DNA of 64,000 nucleotides from Hippopus hippopus (Eukaryota > Mollusca > Bivalvia > Cardiida > Cardiidae), in contig OX328103.1 of NCBI GenBank assembly GCA_946811185.2, positions 33,040,266-33,104,265 of the forward strand, given 5' to 3'. Shown here piece after piece: positions 1-11,051 of this stretch. The translations under genes and the position numbers were made by a program. The notes beneath the pieces are model-generated. The model did no database searches, was not told where the DNA came from, and saw nothing but the letters and a program-made list of their open reading frames with translations. Numbering within the stretch: position 1 is the stretch's first letter; each line of letters opens with the position of its first letter.

Positions 1-99
1 TAACCATCACTCATATCCACATGTAACAACCAGACTCACTCCCCATCTATACCTGCATCGACCTTTTCTTTCAACATACATAGGTCTACCCTGCCTTAA

Positions 100-500
100 C
101 TATCATATACCTATCATTACATCTTAAACTGTATCTTGCATTTCAGGCATGGTCACCATACTTACCTTTACCATCTCTAACTGCCCACATTCCTCCCTTC
201 CACGTTTGACTATCAATCTTTTAACTTTTCTAGCTGTACCCATTCCTCTATTTCAGGTGTAGCTACCACACTTATCTTTTCTACCAAAACTGCACCTCCC
301 TTCCAGGTGTGGCTACTATCAAAAAAGTCCACATCCGTTCCACTGGGTTTGACAACCACACTTTTACCATCTTTAGTTGTACCGAACACTCCATCTCAAG
401 GCTTTGCTATCACACTTAGCTTATCCATCTCTAACAGCCCACACAACTCCCTATCCAGGTCTGACTACCACATTTTTACCACCTCTTACTACCTTGTGTA
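100..500. repeat. degenerate ~60-bp tandem repeat
   Basis: Irregular units of about 55-70 bp recur with blocks such as CAGGTGTGGCTACCACACTT, TTACCATCTCTAACTG and CCCACATTCCTCCC. The plus-strand frame open at 307-636 is a by-product with no recognisable domain. One unit (160-183) is identical over 24 bp to the TIMM21 exon 5 donor region at 1050-1073. Confidence 0.6.
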
Positions 501-1049
501 CCAATCTCATCCTTCCCTAGCCAAGGATGACAATCACAATGTTGCTCTATTCACCCTTGGGTTATCAAGCAAAAACTGGTGTTCGCCAGATACATGTAAT
601 CATTGGTTGCTCTCTGTTCTAGTACCAATTAAATAATGTGTTACATTTGCTATCCATCATCAGCACAATGTAAATCAAGAAGTCAAATGAGAGAAATATT
701 GGATATGCTGGGAATCAATCCCCCCCCCTCCTTCAAAAAAATGAACGAACAATATTTTTTTCTAACATTCACTGCACATAACAAACCAGTCAAATATATG
801 ATATTTTAGGATACATTCCAACACTAAATGATGGACTGTCAAAATGTGTTTGTAGATTTTGCCAAAGCAGTTCTGCGGAGTTGATTGGTTTTCCATGATG
901 TAATTCCAGAGGTGATAACTATCAAAATTCAGTAAGCTGCATATCTCTGATTTACATATTCTGACTCGATCAGTCAAGGATGAATAAAGCAACACAGTGA
1001 TTGTCACCCTTGGCTTGTAAAGATGCACCCTTACAAGTATAAAGAACAC
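501..1049. other. TIMM21 intron, nothing recognised
   Basis: AT-rich sequence with a short C-run at 720-729. I see no exon here that would complete the Tim21 C-terminus. Confidence 0.4.
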
Positions 1050-1055
1050 ACTTAC

Positions 1056-1155
1056 CTTTACCATCTCTAACTGAACTGTTCCTTTCTTTTCTGAACCTTC
1101 AACATAGAACTGCATCCTCATTCTCTGTTGATCGTTTATTGTGTACAGCGAGTGA
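1056..1155 (-). CDS. TIMM21: TIMM21 exon 5
   Basis: This 100-bp exon (acceptor CATTATAG, donor GTAAGT) encodes HSLYTINDQQRMRMQFYVEG then SEKKGTVQLEMVK. FYVEGSE--KGTV is a conserved Tim21 strand-turn block, and the spacing from exon 4 fits the family without a gap. Its last 18 bases plus the donor are identical to a piece of the tandem repeat at 1-500. Confidence 0.9.
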
Positions 1156-4100
1156 CTATAATGAAAAATATCAAGTTTTAATCCATTACTGTACAGGAGA
1201 ATTTTACAAAAAGCCAAAGCTAGTACAATGCACACAAAGAAGAAAAATCATAAGTATGAAAGAAATCTCAAAATTTTGTATTATACTGATATCACTGAGC
1301 AAAAAGAAGATAAAAACTTTGAGGGAAAAGAAGATATTGCTTTTAAAAACAATGTTTCCAAGAGTTATCTACTTTAACCCTTTATGACACATCATTTTAC
1401 GCTTGTCCAATTTTAAGCCAACTGCAGATGACATTTTCAGACATTCCTCAATTAATCAAATTTATCTCTGAAAGGTCAGAAAATAGTGTGGGAAAAAAGA
1501 AAAAAATGCTGGTTACAAACATTTTCTCCCTCTCCCACAATGTGTTCCAAAGGCTTCCTCATCAGGGTCATTAAAGCACAGGATTATGTGGTAAAGAGTG
1601 TAGGGAAAAGTCATACTTTTACAACAGGTGGTGAAATTCCTTACACAATTTGGACATGTAGCAGTAGCAGGCAACTTTGGAAAACTCTGTGGCAAAAGGA
1701 GGAATCACCTAGACAGTTTCCTCATTTGTCACAGTATTTCCTATGCTTGTCCTTTTTCATCCATATTTTCAGGTTCCCCACCTTTGAACACCGTTTGTAA
1801 ATCAGAATGTATCTAACAGATACATACATTGTATGAAGTTACAAGACTCAAAAATTTTACATTTGTCAGACCTGACCACAAAGTCTAAAATCATTTATTA
1901 TTCTATACTACTAAACTAGCCATTTTATTGGCTGTGATGTTTTGTGCCAGCCAATCAGATGTCTAGTCCTGGAATTTAGGATTAAAATTGCTTTTTGAGT
2001 GGTTCTTGAATACAAACTAAGGACCTATGTGACCTACCTGACATGTCGTCGTCTTCCCCGTCTGGTTGTTTCACCATAGCCCTTGATTGGTTCTCCTAGA
2101 GCAGCTGATAACTGAAGGTAAGAATTGAAATTTACCCGTATCACATAGCCACTCTTGTTTTCAGTGCAATACAGCCAGTACGAATTTTATTATCTTGCAC
2201 GCATTTGGGTGTATTCATTCCCATTTTTTCCAAAACAAACCTCATCAAACTGAGATACAATTTTATTCAACTTGTCATGAAAAAAATGCTAATAAGCTTG
2301 CTAAAAGCTTGCTTTCTAAGCATGTAACATATTTCTTGACTCGTTATCTCAAAGGCCTACTTATGCCAGATCCTACATATCTCTCACCACTAATTACATA
2401 TTTCATTCATCCATGATGTACTGAGTTGATGCATTGTACTGAGTTAATGCATCTTAATTCTGTCAATGCTAAATGTGTGAACACGACCTCCTTCGTGGTA
2501 TATTTCTTTCTGGCCTTAACTTTTAGCAATGTTTTTTACAGATGCTGTTACTTTGTGATGGTGTCAAAAATTGCAGCAACTAGGATAAGAGACTGCTACC
2601 TATATTTATGATCAGATTATTTTTAGAGTCAGAATACCCAAGTTTTGTCATGATTTCTTCCCAAGCTGCAAAAGCAAGTTACAACAAGTGCAAAAGAAGC
2701 AGCCGCTCGAAACACCCTACTTTTCAATCCTACAATTCTGAAGAACCCCATAGAAGGAAGCCTTTGTTATGGTGCTAATTTTTCTTAAGTTTTCTTCCAT
2801 GTACTCCATGGATTTTTAAAGTTTTGTCTAAAGTCAATTTTGTTGAAAGCGATGATTATGATGTAAATGAAGAGACTGAGATAACTCGTGGAACAGATAT
2901 AATCAGACATTTTTCATTGTCCCAAATCTGATCTTTATCAATGCTGGTAGCTAAGGTTTGTAGTCATTCAACTTCATTAAGGCCTAAAAAAATCAATGAA
3001 AATTAAAAAAACAATTTATTCTGTTTGACAAAATATTTGTATTGATGATGTGGAAAATGTGGCTGCAAAAAAATACAAATGACTTACAAATTTTTATCTT
3101 ATAAGCTTGACTAAACAAGCAGACAGTATGGTACAGGTCTAGGATTATACTGTACATTCTTTGCAGTCTGATCATGATCTATCCCCTCCACACAGTCCCA
3201 AGTTTTGACTACCCTGAGAAAGAAACCTCGGTAGGAAAAAATGACAAAAATACTGGTAACCAGCATTTTCTACTTTTCCCATTAAGGTTTTTCAAAGACA
3301 GAATCATCTTTTAAACTACAATGAATTTGTCGTCTGCGAGTGCTTGCAAATTTTGTTAAGTCTAAAATTTTGTCGTTTGGTAGAGAGTTAACATGGCTCG
3401 GAGGTAGAAAACATTGAGAACATTAAAAACAATCTAAAAGAATGGCATTAATTGATATCTCCTCACAGGATGTCAAAATCTTAGACAAGTCCAAGTTGAA
3501 AGAAGTATTGGAATTTGAAAAAATACATGTGACTCTAAAACTGAAATTTGTTTTGGGAAAGGTAGAAAACACTGTAGAAAAAGGAGAGAATGCTGGTTAC
3601 CAGCATTTTCTCCTTTTCCTACAATGTTTTCAAAAGCCTTTTTCTTCTGGATCATTAAATCTCCTTATCATGTGGTAAAGGGTTTAGCTAATTTAAACTG
3701 TATAAGCATTGTACAACTGTTATATGCTGTGTTATCACCAGCAAGTTGAAACAAAAAGCGAATGAGAGGAGCTAGACAGAGACAGGAAAGGGGCCAAAGA
3801 GCCAGATAAATACCTAGAAGGGGCCAGATTCCCAAATTCGAGGAAGAGGCCAGTCAAAGAGCCAAAAAATTCGGAGAAGCACCTTACTGGGGAACTTAAT
3901 AACCTTTTACCACACAATCGTAAGTTTTAACGACCTTTAAGTAGTCACCCTTTGAAAACCAAATTGAAAAAGAAAATGGTGAGACCAGCATTTTCTACTT
4001 TTCCCACAATCTTTTCTATCCTGTCAAAGACCTTCATTTTGTTTGTACCCCTTTCGGATTTATCATCTGCATATACCTGATACACATCCAACAGTTTGCC

Positions 4101-7100
4101 TAGTTTATCCCATTTGCATTCATCAACTCTTTACCACACATACCCAAGTTTTAACTAGACTACCCCTGGGAAAAAGATTTTTGATAACATTGACAGAAAA
4201 AGAAAAATGCAGGTAACCATGATTTTCTCCTTTTCCCACAATGTATTCTACAATTTCAAAATCAACTTACAACATTTGAGCCACATTTGTCACCTGCAAA
4301 TACTTTGAATTTAGAAAGTTCGAAAATTTTGTCCTTTTATACAGGGCCTATAGGCAGTAACTATGATTGCCATAACAACTGTACGAACCTCGGTGTCATT
4401 GATGCATTTTTTGAAGGCACGGTCATATATAACATTAGGACTGTTGCTGGAAAATAGTTCTCTCAGAACGGCATAAATCATCGCCCCTAAAAGAGAGAGG
4501 GTTTACAGAGTTTAAATTCACTTAATCCTTTTCCAAATAGCAAACGGTACAATCCTGGAGGTTGACATCATCTGAAGCTGATAACTTTGAAATTGGAACA
4601 TACAAAATGAAGTTCCATGAAAGGGTAGAAAATATTGTGGGAAAAGGAAAAATAGCTGGTTACCAACATTTTCTCCTTTTTCTAACAATGTTTTCAAAAG
4701 TCTTCACCTCAACAGTCGTAAATGCTTGGAATTTTTGGTAAAGGGTGAACTCAACACACTGTCTTTTTTTTTTTTACTTTAATTCTTTAATTCAGGATTT
4801 TAATCTTTCTTCACCCTGCAACATGTAATTCAGAAGAAGAGCCCAACAAAGTGAGACAAAATGTGTCTAAAGTGTTACAACAAGCATAATTACTTTCTTA
4901 AAATTAAATAAGATATGCTGGGTAAAACATTTTCTCCTTTTCCCACCATGTGTTCTACCCTTTTAAACACAAAGTCCGTTTTTAAGCCACATTTAGTTTG
5001 TCATATGAAAATACATGTACTTTCAAAAATGGACAAGTCTAAAATTTTGTTACCTTTGTATCTTATAAAGTGTTAATCTAAAAAAATTCTTTTCTGGGAA
5101 TGAAGCTACTTGCTTTTCTTCTGCAGTCTTGTCTAATGTCAAAATCATGTCTTTCAAATATCTGGGGTTAACCCTTTACCAAGCAATCCCTGGTTTTTAC
5201 GACCCTGAGATAGAAGCGTTTTGAAAACATTGTGGGAAAAGGAGAAAATGCTGGTAACCAGCATTTTCTCCTTTTCCCACAATGTTTTCTATTCTTCTAA
5301 AGTCAAGTTTCAACTTTTGAGTCACATTTATTTTGTTGTCTGCAAATGCTTTCAATTTGGACAAGTCTAAAATTTTGTCGTTTGGTAAAGAGTTAACCCA
5401 CTGAGCGCTGAATAATTGATTGAAAGGCGTTTTACACATCTTTTCACATTATTTCAGTCATATCGCAGCGACAGCTAAATTATTCATGTACATCCTGGGT
5501 TTTACTAATACTAGGCTAGGGCACTGAAACTTCTTGCCCATGGATGCTCACGCAAAAGACCCAGCCCTTCCAGTGAGGCTTGAACCTTAGGCCTCTGGGT
5601 TGCAGAATAAACTAATTTGACATTTTCAGTCTAGAAATAAGCTAAGATAATTACAATATTAAGATGTCTTTTATCCATAATGTTTGAACAAAGTGGACAG
5701 TGCAGATAATAGTTCAAACTGCACATTTTGTACAGTCTGATCATGATGTGCACTGGCCACAAAGGTTAATAATATGGTTGTAAATGGTGCTGTACCAGTT
5801 AAACAGGGCTACTATTTTATTTATTTATTTTTTTTTTTAGTCCAAACTGACTTTGAAAATATTTTATCTCTAAATTTAGTACGACAATAGCTTGCAAGCT
5901 AAGGGAGAGGATGTGTGGGAGAAAAAAAATCTGTTGCCAGTTCCTTAACCCCTTACCACACAATCCCCAGTTTTGAAGACCCAGATCAGGAAAGTTTCTG
6001 AAAACATTGTGGGAAAAGGAGAAAATGCTGGTAACCAGCATTTTCTCCTTTTCCCACAAAGTTTTCTGCCCTATCAAATACAAATTCCATCATTTGAGCC
6101 ACATTTGAATTGTCATTTGAAAAAGAGCTAATGGGATATGTACCTTCTTCAGGTAATTTTAGATTTCACATCATAATCTGATGAGGATTTGTGAGAATGT
6201 CATGTAATCATTTGCCTGTGATAAATACATAGGAATGTATTCAAATAAGTATGATGAAACCAAATTTGTTCTCTTGACAATAGACAGAGTTACCAACTGC
6301 AAACCATCCATCCAAATTTGAATGCTAAAACTGCACCTTTTTACTGAACTTAACAGACTAGTGTCATTATGCTTGGTCCTAGCCTAGTACTCAAACATGA
6401 ACATTACTAGGGCGGTAGCTATTTAGGATGTTTTGCTGCAAAAATACAAGATATATTTCTCTCTGGAATCATAATAAAGCTGAATGGTTATATTCTGCAG
6501 TGAAAACATTTGTGTTTAAATAATGGAATGGTTTGTTCGGCAATTGGTAACTCAATCTATTGTTAGGAGTTTGTTTAGGACATAATCATACTGATTTGAA
6601 AACAATACCACATAATCGTAGCATATTTTTATACGCCCGAAGGGTCATATTATGTTATGGCCCCAGTCGTCCGTCCGTCTGTTAGCAATTTCTTGTGCGC
6701 GCAACTCCTCCTACAGTTTTCACTGGAATAAGTTCAAACTTACCACAATGAATCTCTATGATGTGTAGTTGTGCATGTGACTTTTAAAATTTGGATATCT
6801 GCAGGCGTTCTAGATTTTAAGCCATTTCACTTACAAGCCCCTTCGGGCGTAAATGTGCCGCTTTGCGAAGCTCTTGTTTATCATACTTCATTCCCAAAAG
6901 CCTTTGCAAACTTCTGGCATGAAATTTAAAACTACGTTCAGATGCATTATGCATTATTTACCTACCCATTAAGGAAACACTGTGAAAACATTCTGCTCTT
7001 ACACACGTCTTCTCTTGTGATGGTTTACTGGCTATTGCCTTATTATCTTCACTGGTAAAACATTTTTGAAGTCTGTGTTTGATTGTAAAGATCTGAATGG

Positions 7101-8902
7101 CCCGCCTTTAACTCTTTACCAGATGACAAAATTTTAGACTTTTCCAAATTGAAAGCATTTGCAGACAACAAAATAAAAATGATTAAAAAATCAAAATCTG
7201 TTTTGGGAGGGGTAGAAAACATTGTGGGAAAAGGAGAAAATGCTGGTTACCAGCATTTTCTCCTTTTCCCACAGTGTTTTCAAAAGGTTTCTTTCTCAGG
7301 GTCGTTAAAACTCAGGATTATGTGGTAAAGGGTTAAGTAAGCTATTGCCATGATCGACATGAAGCCTGAAAGTACTGATTAACTTTTTACCATATGAGAA
7401 AAATGAACACTTGTCAAACTTGAAAGCATTAAAATTTGTGGACAACAATGTGCATGTAAATATGACTCAAAATACGAAATTAGACTCTGAAAGAGTAGAA
7501 AAAATTGTGAGAAAAGGAGAAAATGCTTGAAACCAGCATTTTCTCCTTTTTCAGCAATGTTTTCAAAGGCTTTTACATCAAGGCCTTTTAAACTCAGGAC
7601 TAAAACTTCAGTAACTTATTCAGTAAAGGGTTAACCCTGTCCAAACAAACAAGCATCAGTGAGAAAAATTTATATGATAAAGAAATTACCAAGAACTCCA
7701 ACAGCCGCTATGATTATGCCGACGTATGTGGCATCTTTTCCAACTTCCACCACTGAAAATATACATGAAAAAATTTTACTGTGCATCATTTCTGTTGTGT
7801 TAGAGATTTGTGTTTTCTATAATATTCCTGAGGAAGGCATTTGACAAAATGTTGGATCATAACTTTACCCTTTACCACACAAATCTGAGTTTTAATGACC
7901 CAGAGTGAGAAAGTTTTCTAAAACATTGTGGGAAAAGGAGAAAATGCTGGTCACCAGCATGATAATTTCTACCATTTCACAGACAAATACCACCGTTACA
8001 GCTGCATCTGATTAGTGTCTTAATACTGCCATTAGCCGCAAAACTACACTAAAATTACCTGCACAGCATAATTCAAGATCAGATAACACAATAACAGACA
8101 GTCTGATCTTACTTCACACCATAGCTCCTTTATTCAACACTATGACTTTTGAAGCACAACAAGTTTTTTTTAATAGGTACATAAAGAGTTTTCGGAGAAT
8201 ATTTGTTGGAATTTGAATGAATGAATGAATGAATGAATGAACAAACGAAAGAATGAATGAATGAATGAATGAATAAATGAATGAATGAATGAATGTTGTG
8301 TTAGGGCAGGGCAACAACATTTATTTACTCATTAAACTTTGAACAAATATTCTCTTTACCACATGAACTTGGATTGGAAGTGAGTCCAGACAACAATTCA
8401 AATTTGTCTCAAATGATGAGATTTGTCTATGAAAGGGTATGAAACAATGTGGGAAAAGGAGAAAATGCCGGTAAGAGGCATTGTCTCCTTTTCCCACAAT
8501 ATTTTCCACAGCGTGATTTCTTTGGGCCAATAATACACTAGATTGTTTGGTAAACGGATAATAAGAAGTTTGCCAGCCACCTATCTCCATTTTGGACAAG
8601 ATTAAAGCTTTACTTAAATTACCTTTCTGACCCATTGAGAGGCCAGCATATGGGCTCTCTCTAGCAACATCAATCTCTTTGCTTGTGTGTTCTTTGTGTG
8701 TTTCAGCATCTTTCTTGTCAGCATGAGATTTCTCAGCTTCTGTTGCATACAGCTGTTTTCTGATCAATGTACTTGAACATCTTTGGTAGAGCTGCAATCT
8801 TGATCTATAGACTTTGATGGAGAACTGTACTCTCTGGGTGATGCCATTGTAAGAAAGTCTAGAGACAGTTATAACTGGAGCCAAATGTGTTCCAATACCC
8901 AT
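1056..8902 (-). CDS. TIMM21: TIMM21 (mitochondrial import inner membrane translocase subunit Tim21), 3' end not found
   Basis: Tim21 is a single-pass inner-membrane subunit of the TIM23 presequence translocase; its intermembrane-space domain contacts the TOM complex and it also links to respiratory-chain assembly (family knowledge). Five minus-strand exons join in frame: 8623-8902, 7690-7752, 4385-4486, 2038-2104 and 1056-1155, with intron phases 1,1,1,2 and GT-AG borders throughout. The 204 codons begin with an Arg-rich, acid-poor presequence, then GQK-VVEVGKDATYVG leading into one hydrophobic segment (GIIIAAVGVLG), then LRELFSSNSPNVIY, GEPIKGYGETTRRGRRRHV and QFYVEGSEKKGTV, all in the order expected for Tim21. 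Vertebrate Tim21 is about 250 residues, so roughly 40 C-terminal residues are missing; no matching exon is visible at 1-1055 and it probably lies left of the window. The introns hold about a dozen PAL-1 hairpin elements. I know of no close alternative family. Confidence 0.9.
1374..1600 (+). repeat. PAL-1 hairpin MITE
   Basis: Starts TTAACCCTTTA and ends near GGTAAAGAG, with a degraded central hairpin (GTGGGAAAAAAG ... CTCCCTCTCCCACAATG). It sits in the TIMM21 intron between exons 4 and 5. Confidence 0.7.
2038..2104 (-). CDS. TIMM21: TIMM21 exon 4
   Basis: This 67-bp exon (acceptor TTATCAG, donor GTAGGT) encodes ALGEPIKGYGETTRRGRRRH and the next Val. GEPIKGYGE-TRRGRR is the conserved Tim21 loop in the intermembrane-space domain. 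It enters in phase 1 and leaves in phase 2. Confidence 0.92.
3112..3185. repeat. PAL-4 palindrome
   Basis: AAGCAGACAGTATGGTACAG on the left arm and GCAGTCTGATCATGATCTA on the right; degenerate relative to 32866-32945. Confidence 0.5.
3190..3391 (-). repeat. PAL-1 hairpin MITE
   Basis: Reverse-oriented copy with GGTAACCAGCATTTTCTAC and the end GTCGTTTGGTAGAGAGTTAA. The left part of the hairpin is mutated. Confidence 0.65.
3452..3684 (+). repeat. PAL-1 hairpin MITE
   Basis: Near-complete copy with the palindrome AGAGAATGCTGGTTACCAGC and flanks at 3580-3640, ending TGTGGTAAAGGGTTTAG. Confidence 0.75.
3897..4050 (-). repeat. PAL-1 hairpin MITE, partial
   Basis: Left end CCTTTTACCACACAATCG and a decayed hairpin; the right third is not recognisable. 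Confidence 0.55.
4126..4346 (-). repeat. PAL-1 hairpin MITE
   Basis: Begins CTCTTTACCACACA and ends near GTCCTTTTATACAGG; the hairpin centre GGTAACCATGATTTTCTCC is visible. It partly abuts TIMM21 exon 3 (4385-4486). Confidence 0.65.
4385..4486 (-). CDS. TIMM21: TIMM21 exon 3
   Basis: This 102-bp exon (acceptor CTTTTAG, donor GTACAG) encodes AMIYAVLRELFSSNSPNVIY followed by DRAFKKCINDTEV. The LFSSNSP block just after the membrane span is the most recognisable Tim21 signature in the window. Phase is 1 at both ends. Confidence 0.92.
4524..4749 (+). repeat. PAL-1 hairpin MITE
   Basis: Hairpin AAATAGCTGGTTACCAACAT with flanks and the end TTTGGTAAAGGGTG. It lies immediately upstream of TIMM21 exon 3. 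Confidence 0.65.
4919..5072 (-). repeat. PAL-1 hairpin MITE, 5'-truncated
   Basis: Only the half from ACATTTTCTCCTTTTCCCAC through GGACAAGTCTAAAATTTTGT remains. Confidence 0.55.
5168..5396 (-). repeat. PAL-1 hairpin MITE, full length 229 bp
   Basis: Complete copy bounded by TTAA on both sides (5168-5171 and 5393-5396). Its ends are CCCTTTACC and GGTAAAGAG. The perfect central palindrome of GTGGGAAAAGGAGAAAATGC and its complement spans about 5230-5283. The TTAA target and C-rich ends resemble piggyBac-type elements. Confidence 0.85.
5440..5620 (-). repeat. tRNA-derived SINE, minus orientation
   Basis: On the minus strand a B-box-like AAGGTTCAAGCCTCAC follows a tRNA-like head. The body matches the copy at 21085-21250, including TATTCATGTA.GTCCTGGGTT (plus strand). 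Confidence 0.5.
5690..5765. repeat. PAL-4 palindrome
   Basis: Decayed copy of the small palindrome: AGTGGACAGTGCAGATAA on the left arm and CAGTCTGATCATGATGTGCA on the right. Confidence 0.5.
5945..6133 (-). repeat. PAL-1 hairpin MITE, 3'-truncated
   Basis: TTAACCCCTTACCACACAAT start and an intact long palindrome at about 6005-6058; the far end decays after CATTTGAATTGTCATTTG. Confidence 0.75.
6631..6875 (+). repeat. non-autonomous element with CGCCCGAAGGG ends
   Basis: Begins TATACGCCCGAAGGGTCATA, contains GTCCGTCCGTCTG, and ends CCCCTTCGGGCGTA near 6853, giving inverted ends CGCCCGAAGGG / CCCTTCGGGCG. From memory this kind of element is common in bivalve genomes. It lies in TIMM21 intron 2. 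Confidence 0.65.
7108..7336 (+). repeat. PAL-1 hairpin MITE, full length 229 bp
   Basis: TTAA at 7108-7111 and 7333-7336. Ends are CTCTTTACCAGA and TGTGGTAAAGGG; the central palindrome is perfect over more than 50 bp. Confidence 0.85.
7379..7634 (+). repeat. PAL-1 hairpin MITE
   Basis: TTAA-bounded copy (7379-7382, 7631-7634), slightly longer and more diverged than its neighbour at 7108. It ends about 55 bp before TIMM21 exon 2. Confidence 0.75.
7690..7752 (-). CDS. TIMM21: TIMM21 exon 2 (transmembrane segment)
   Basis: This 63-bp exon has acceptor TTTTCAG at its upstream side and donor GTAATT. It encodes VEVGKDATYVGIIIAAVGVL, the start of the single membrane span that follows the conserved QK-V motif. 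Phase is 1 at both ends, matching exons 1 and 3. Confidence 0.9.
7862..7965 (-). repeat. PAL-1 hairpin MITE, half copy
   Basis: CCCTTTACCACACAAATC start and the hairpin left arm up to ATGCTGGTCACCAGCAT, then unrelated sequence. Confidence 0.6.
8210..8295. repeat. (GAAT)n microsatellite
   Basis: Nearly uninterrupted GAAT tetranucleotide array, with AACAAACGAAAG in the middle; the open frame on the minus strand here is an artefact. Confidence 0.9.
8352..8565 (+). repeat. PAL-1 hairpin MITE
   Basis: TCTCTTTACCACATGAAC start, hairpin GTGGGAAAAGGAGAAAATGC at about 8451-8470, and a mutated loop. It lies just inside TIMM21 intron 1 after the exon 1 donor. Confidence 0.65.
8623..8902 (-). CDS. TIMM21: TIMM21 exon 1 (presequence)
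   Basis: ATG at 8902-8900 opens 93 codons plus one base, ending GGTCAGAAAG before GTAATT. The N-terminus (MGIGTHLAPVITVSRLSYNG) and the following stretch have many Arg and almost no acidic residues, typical of a matrix-targeting presequence. A charged Lys/Glu/His linker follows before the membrane segment. The open frame continues past the donor into a PAL-1 repeat, which is not coding. Confidence 0.85.
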
Positions 8903-10165
8903 GTGTGACCCTGCGCTATGTTTTTACCTCATACCTTGTTTGCTACCTGAAATTAAAGGTGTGTAACTGGGGTCATATACAACTTATCAAGTTACAATTA
9001 ATGACCAACACAGTAAAGACTGCTACATGTAAAATCATTAAACTACCGATATACTGCTTTTGGAAATTTATACTGGTCAACATATATTCCTATTAATTAG
9101 GTAAACCCAGAAATGGAAAAAATAGGAAAAGGGAGGTAGAAAGCTGAGTTAAAGCTATGCATGTACATACATGAATATGTTTTCCTTACACCTCTGCTTC
9201 CTATTTTGACAACACAAAGGTACAGGAAATAAACCATGTTACACCTGAGAATTGGTATACATTTGTAGATAGATTCACAAAGAAAAATGTTCAGAATATT
9301 ACCAGTTTATAGTTATACCAAATAAACACACATGAAATAGCAGCAACTGAAAATATACAATTTTATGTTCACTGAACAATCCCACGACTCTGGTGAAAAA
9401 AAGTGTTCAAAACAATGTGGAAAAGGAAAAAATGATGGCTAGTAACTATCATCTTTGCTAGTCTTTCCAAAGCAACCATAATCATTTAACCCTTCACCAC
9501 ATAATTTAAAGATAATTCTGGGTTATAATGACACTTATTAAAAGGGTATTTGAAAACATTGTAGGAATAGGAAAAAATGCTGGTAAATGTCTCCTTACCA
9601 TCTCTCCTTATCCAAAATATGAAAAAAATGGGGTCACTGCTGTTAATTTTCAAAATGCAACAAAAACAAGATGGTATGCGTCTTTCTGTAAGTATTATTG
9701 ATTTTAAGGACTAACTCTTGTTACCTTTTTCAACCTGATAACTGCGTAATTCAAATCTGTCTAACATTCAGTTCTAGTCCCCCCTAGACACTCTACATGT
9801 CACTTAGTGTTGATCCTAAAAAGTCATATGACTATACTGGAATAATGTGACAAGATTCCAATTAACTGCAGTGACACCAATTTTTACATTCAGAATAACT
9901 CTACCCTTTTATATTCTTTAATGAACGGTTCACACTAAACGTTGACGTCATTCACGTCATAGTTCGCAAGAAAACTATAGTATCATTTAGGGTTCGAAAA
10001 TGGGTACCCCTCGAAATTAGGTCGGTCTTGTGACGAAAGCTTAGAGAAATGCACTGATCATAGTATCTTGTGATCTTTTTATATTTTCTTTACATCTGCA
10101 TAGTTGTCAAGTCAAGTAAATTTTATTTATACAAAGTCGGTAGCATATAACAAGAACTTGTATCA
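8903..10165. other. TIMM21 upstream region with decayed repeats
   Basis: This holds the presumed TIMM21 promoter side. I see no clear TATA box. Two decayed PAL-1 pieces lie at 9374-9470 and 9486-9600 (TTAACCCTTCACCACATAAT). Nothing else is recognised. Confidence 0.4.
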
Positions 10166-10169
10166 TCAC

Positions 10170-10475
10170 TGTTGTAGTTGACGTTGGGTAGACTCACGAC
10201 CAGATGCCCGGCTAGCTAAGTTGGTAGAGCTGCGGTACTAGTGTTCCGGGGTTCGTGGGTTGGAGTCCCACGTCAGGCACACTTTTCTCCCCTGATTTAC
10301 TTCATTGGCTATGAGGTCAATTGGTGAACGCGTGTTAGCGGCACCGGTGGTCAGATGGGGGAGTTGGTTACTCCCAAAAAATCAGGAGGGGAAGGAGTGT
10401 TGTAGTTGACGTTGGGTAGACTCACGACCAGATCCCCGGCTAGCTCAGTTGATAGAGCTGCGGTACTAGTTAGTC
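10170..10475 (+). repeat. tRNA-Lys-derived SINE head, tandemly duplicated
   Basis: Positions 10206-10278 resemble tRNA-Lys: A-box-like GGCTAGCTAAGTTGGTAGAG and B-box-like GTGGGTTGGAGTCCCAC, but the anticodon arm is scrambled. The block beginning TGTTGTAGTTGACG repeats exactly 228 bp later (10170 and 10398), and the second copy stops inside the tRNA head at 10470. Confidence 0.65.
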
Positions 10476-11051
10476 TCAATAATGAGGCGCTACGGTGATT
10501 TTTTTTTCATATTTGGACATTTTATTGTGCACCGAACCATCTCAAGTCTATTATAAATTTTCCGGTAGCAAAGACAGAGCGTTATACTGCCTTTCTGTTT
10601 CGTCGGTTTAATCTGTATTGCAGCGAAATGCAATTAAATCTAAGTAACTAACACAACCAAAGACAAATTATTAGACCTTTCATCACCTAAAGTGCTTGTA
10701 GAAGTCGTTTATAACATGTAAATCTCGGAAAAAAACACTGACGAAATTTATCGTGCATGGCGGCCATTTGAGTGTTTTTCGGGAACGTAAACAACTCGAG
10801 TAATATATCAAATGCACGGTTTTCTCTTATGCTCAGCGTTTAAATTGAAAATATTTGTATTTTAAACGAAGGATTATTATATATGCAAGGCATGTTTAAA
10901 TCCTAGTTTTGTGCTCTATTTGCAAAATTATGAGAGTTAAAACTTGCGCACAAAATCTGTGCGGAGCTTTCAACTGATTTTGTCTCGATCGTCTCTGTAC
11001 CCAGAGACGACCAGTCAAGAAGTAACATCGCCTTTAGGGACATTTATCTGT

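Noticed and set aside
8321..8622. Continuation of the TIMM21 exon 1 reading frame past 8623
   Set aside because: The frame runs into a PAL-1 repeat, whereas the GTAATT donor at 8622 joins in phase to the conserved membrane exon.
10206..10278. Possible functional tRNA-Lys gene
   Set aside because: The anticodon stem does not pair and no lysine anticodon is in place; it is duplicated with flanks and trailed by a SINE-like body.
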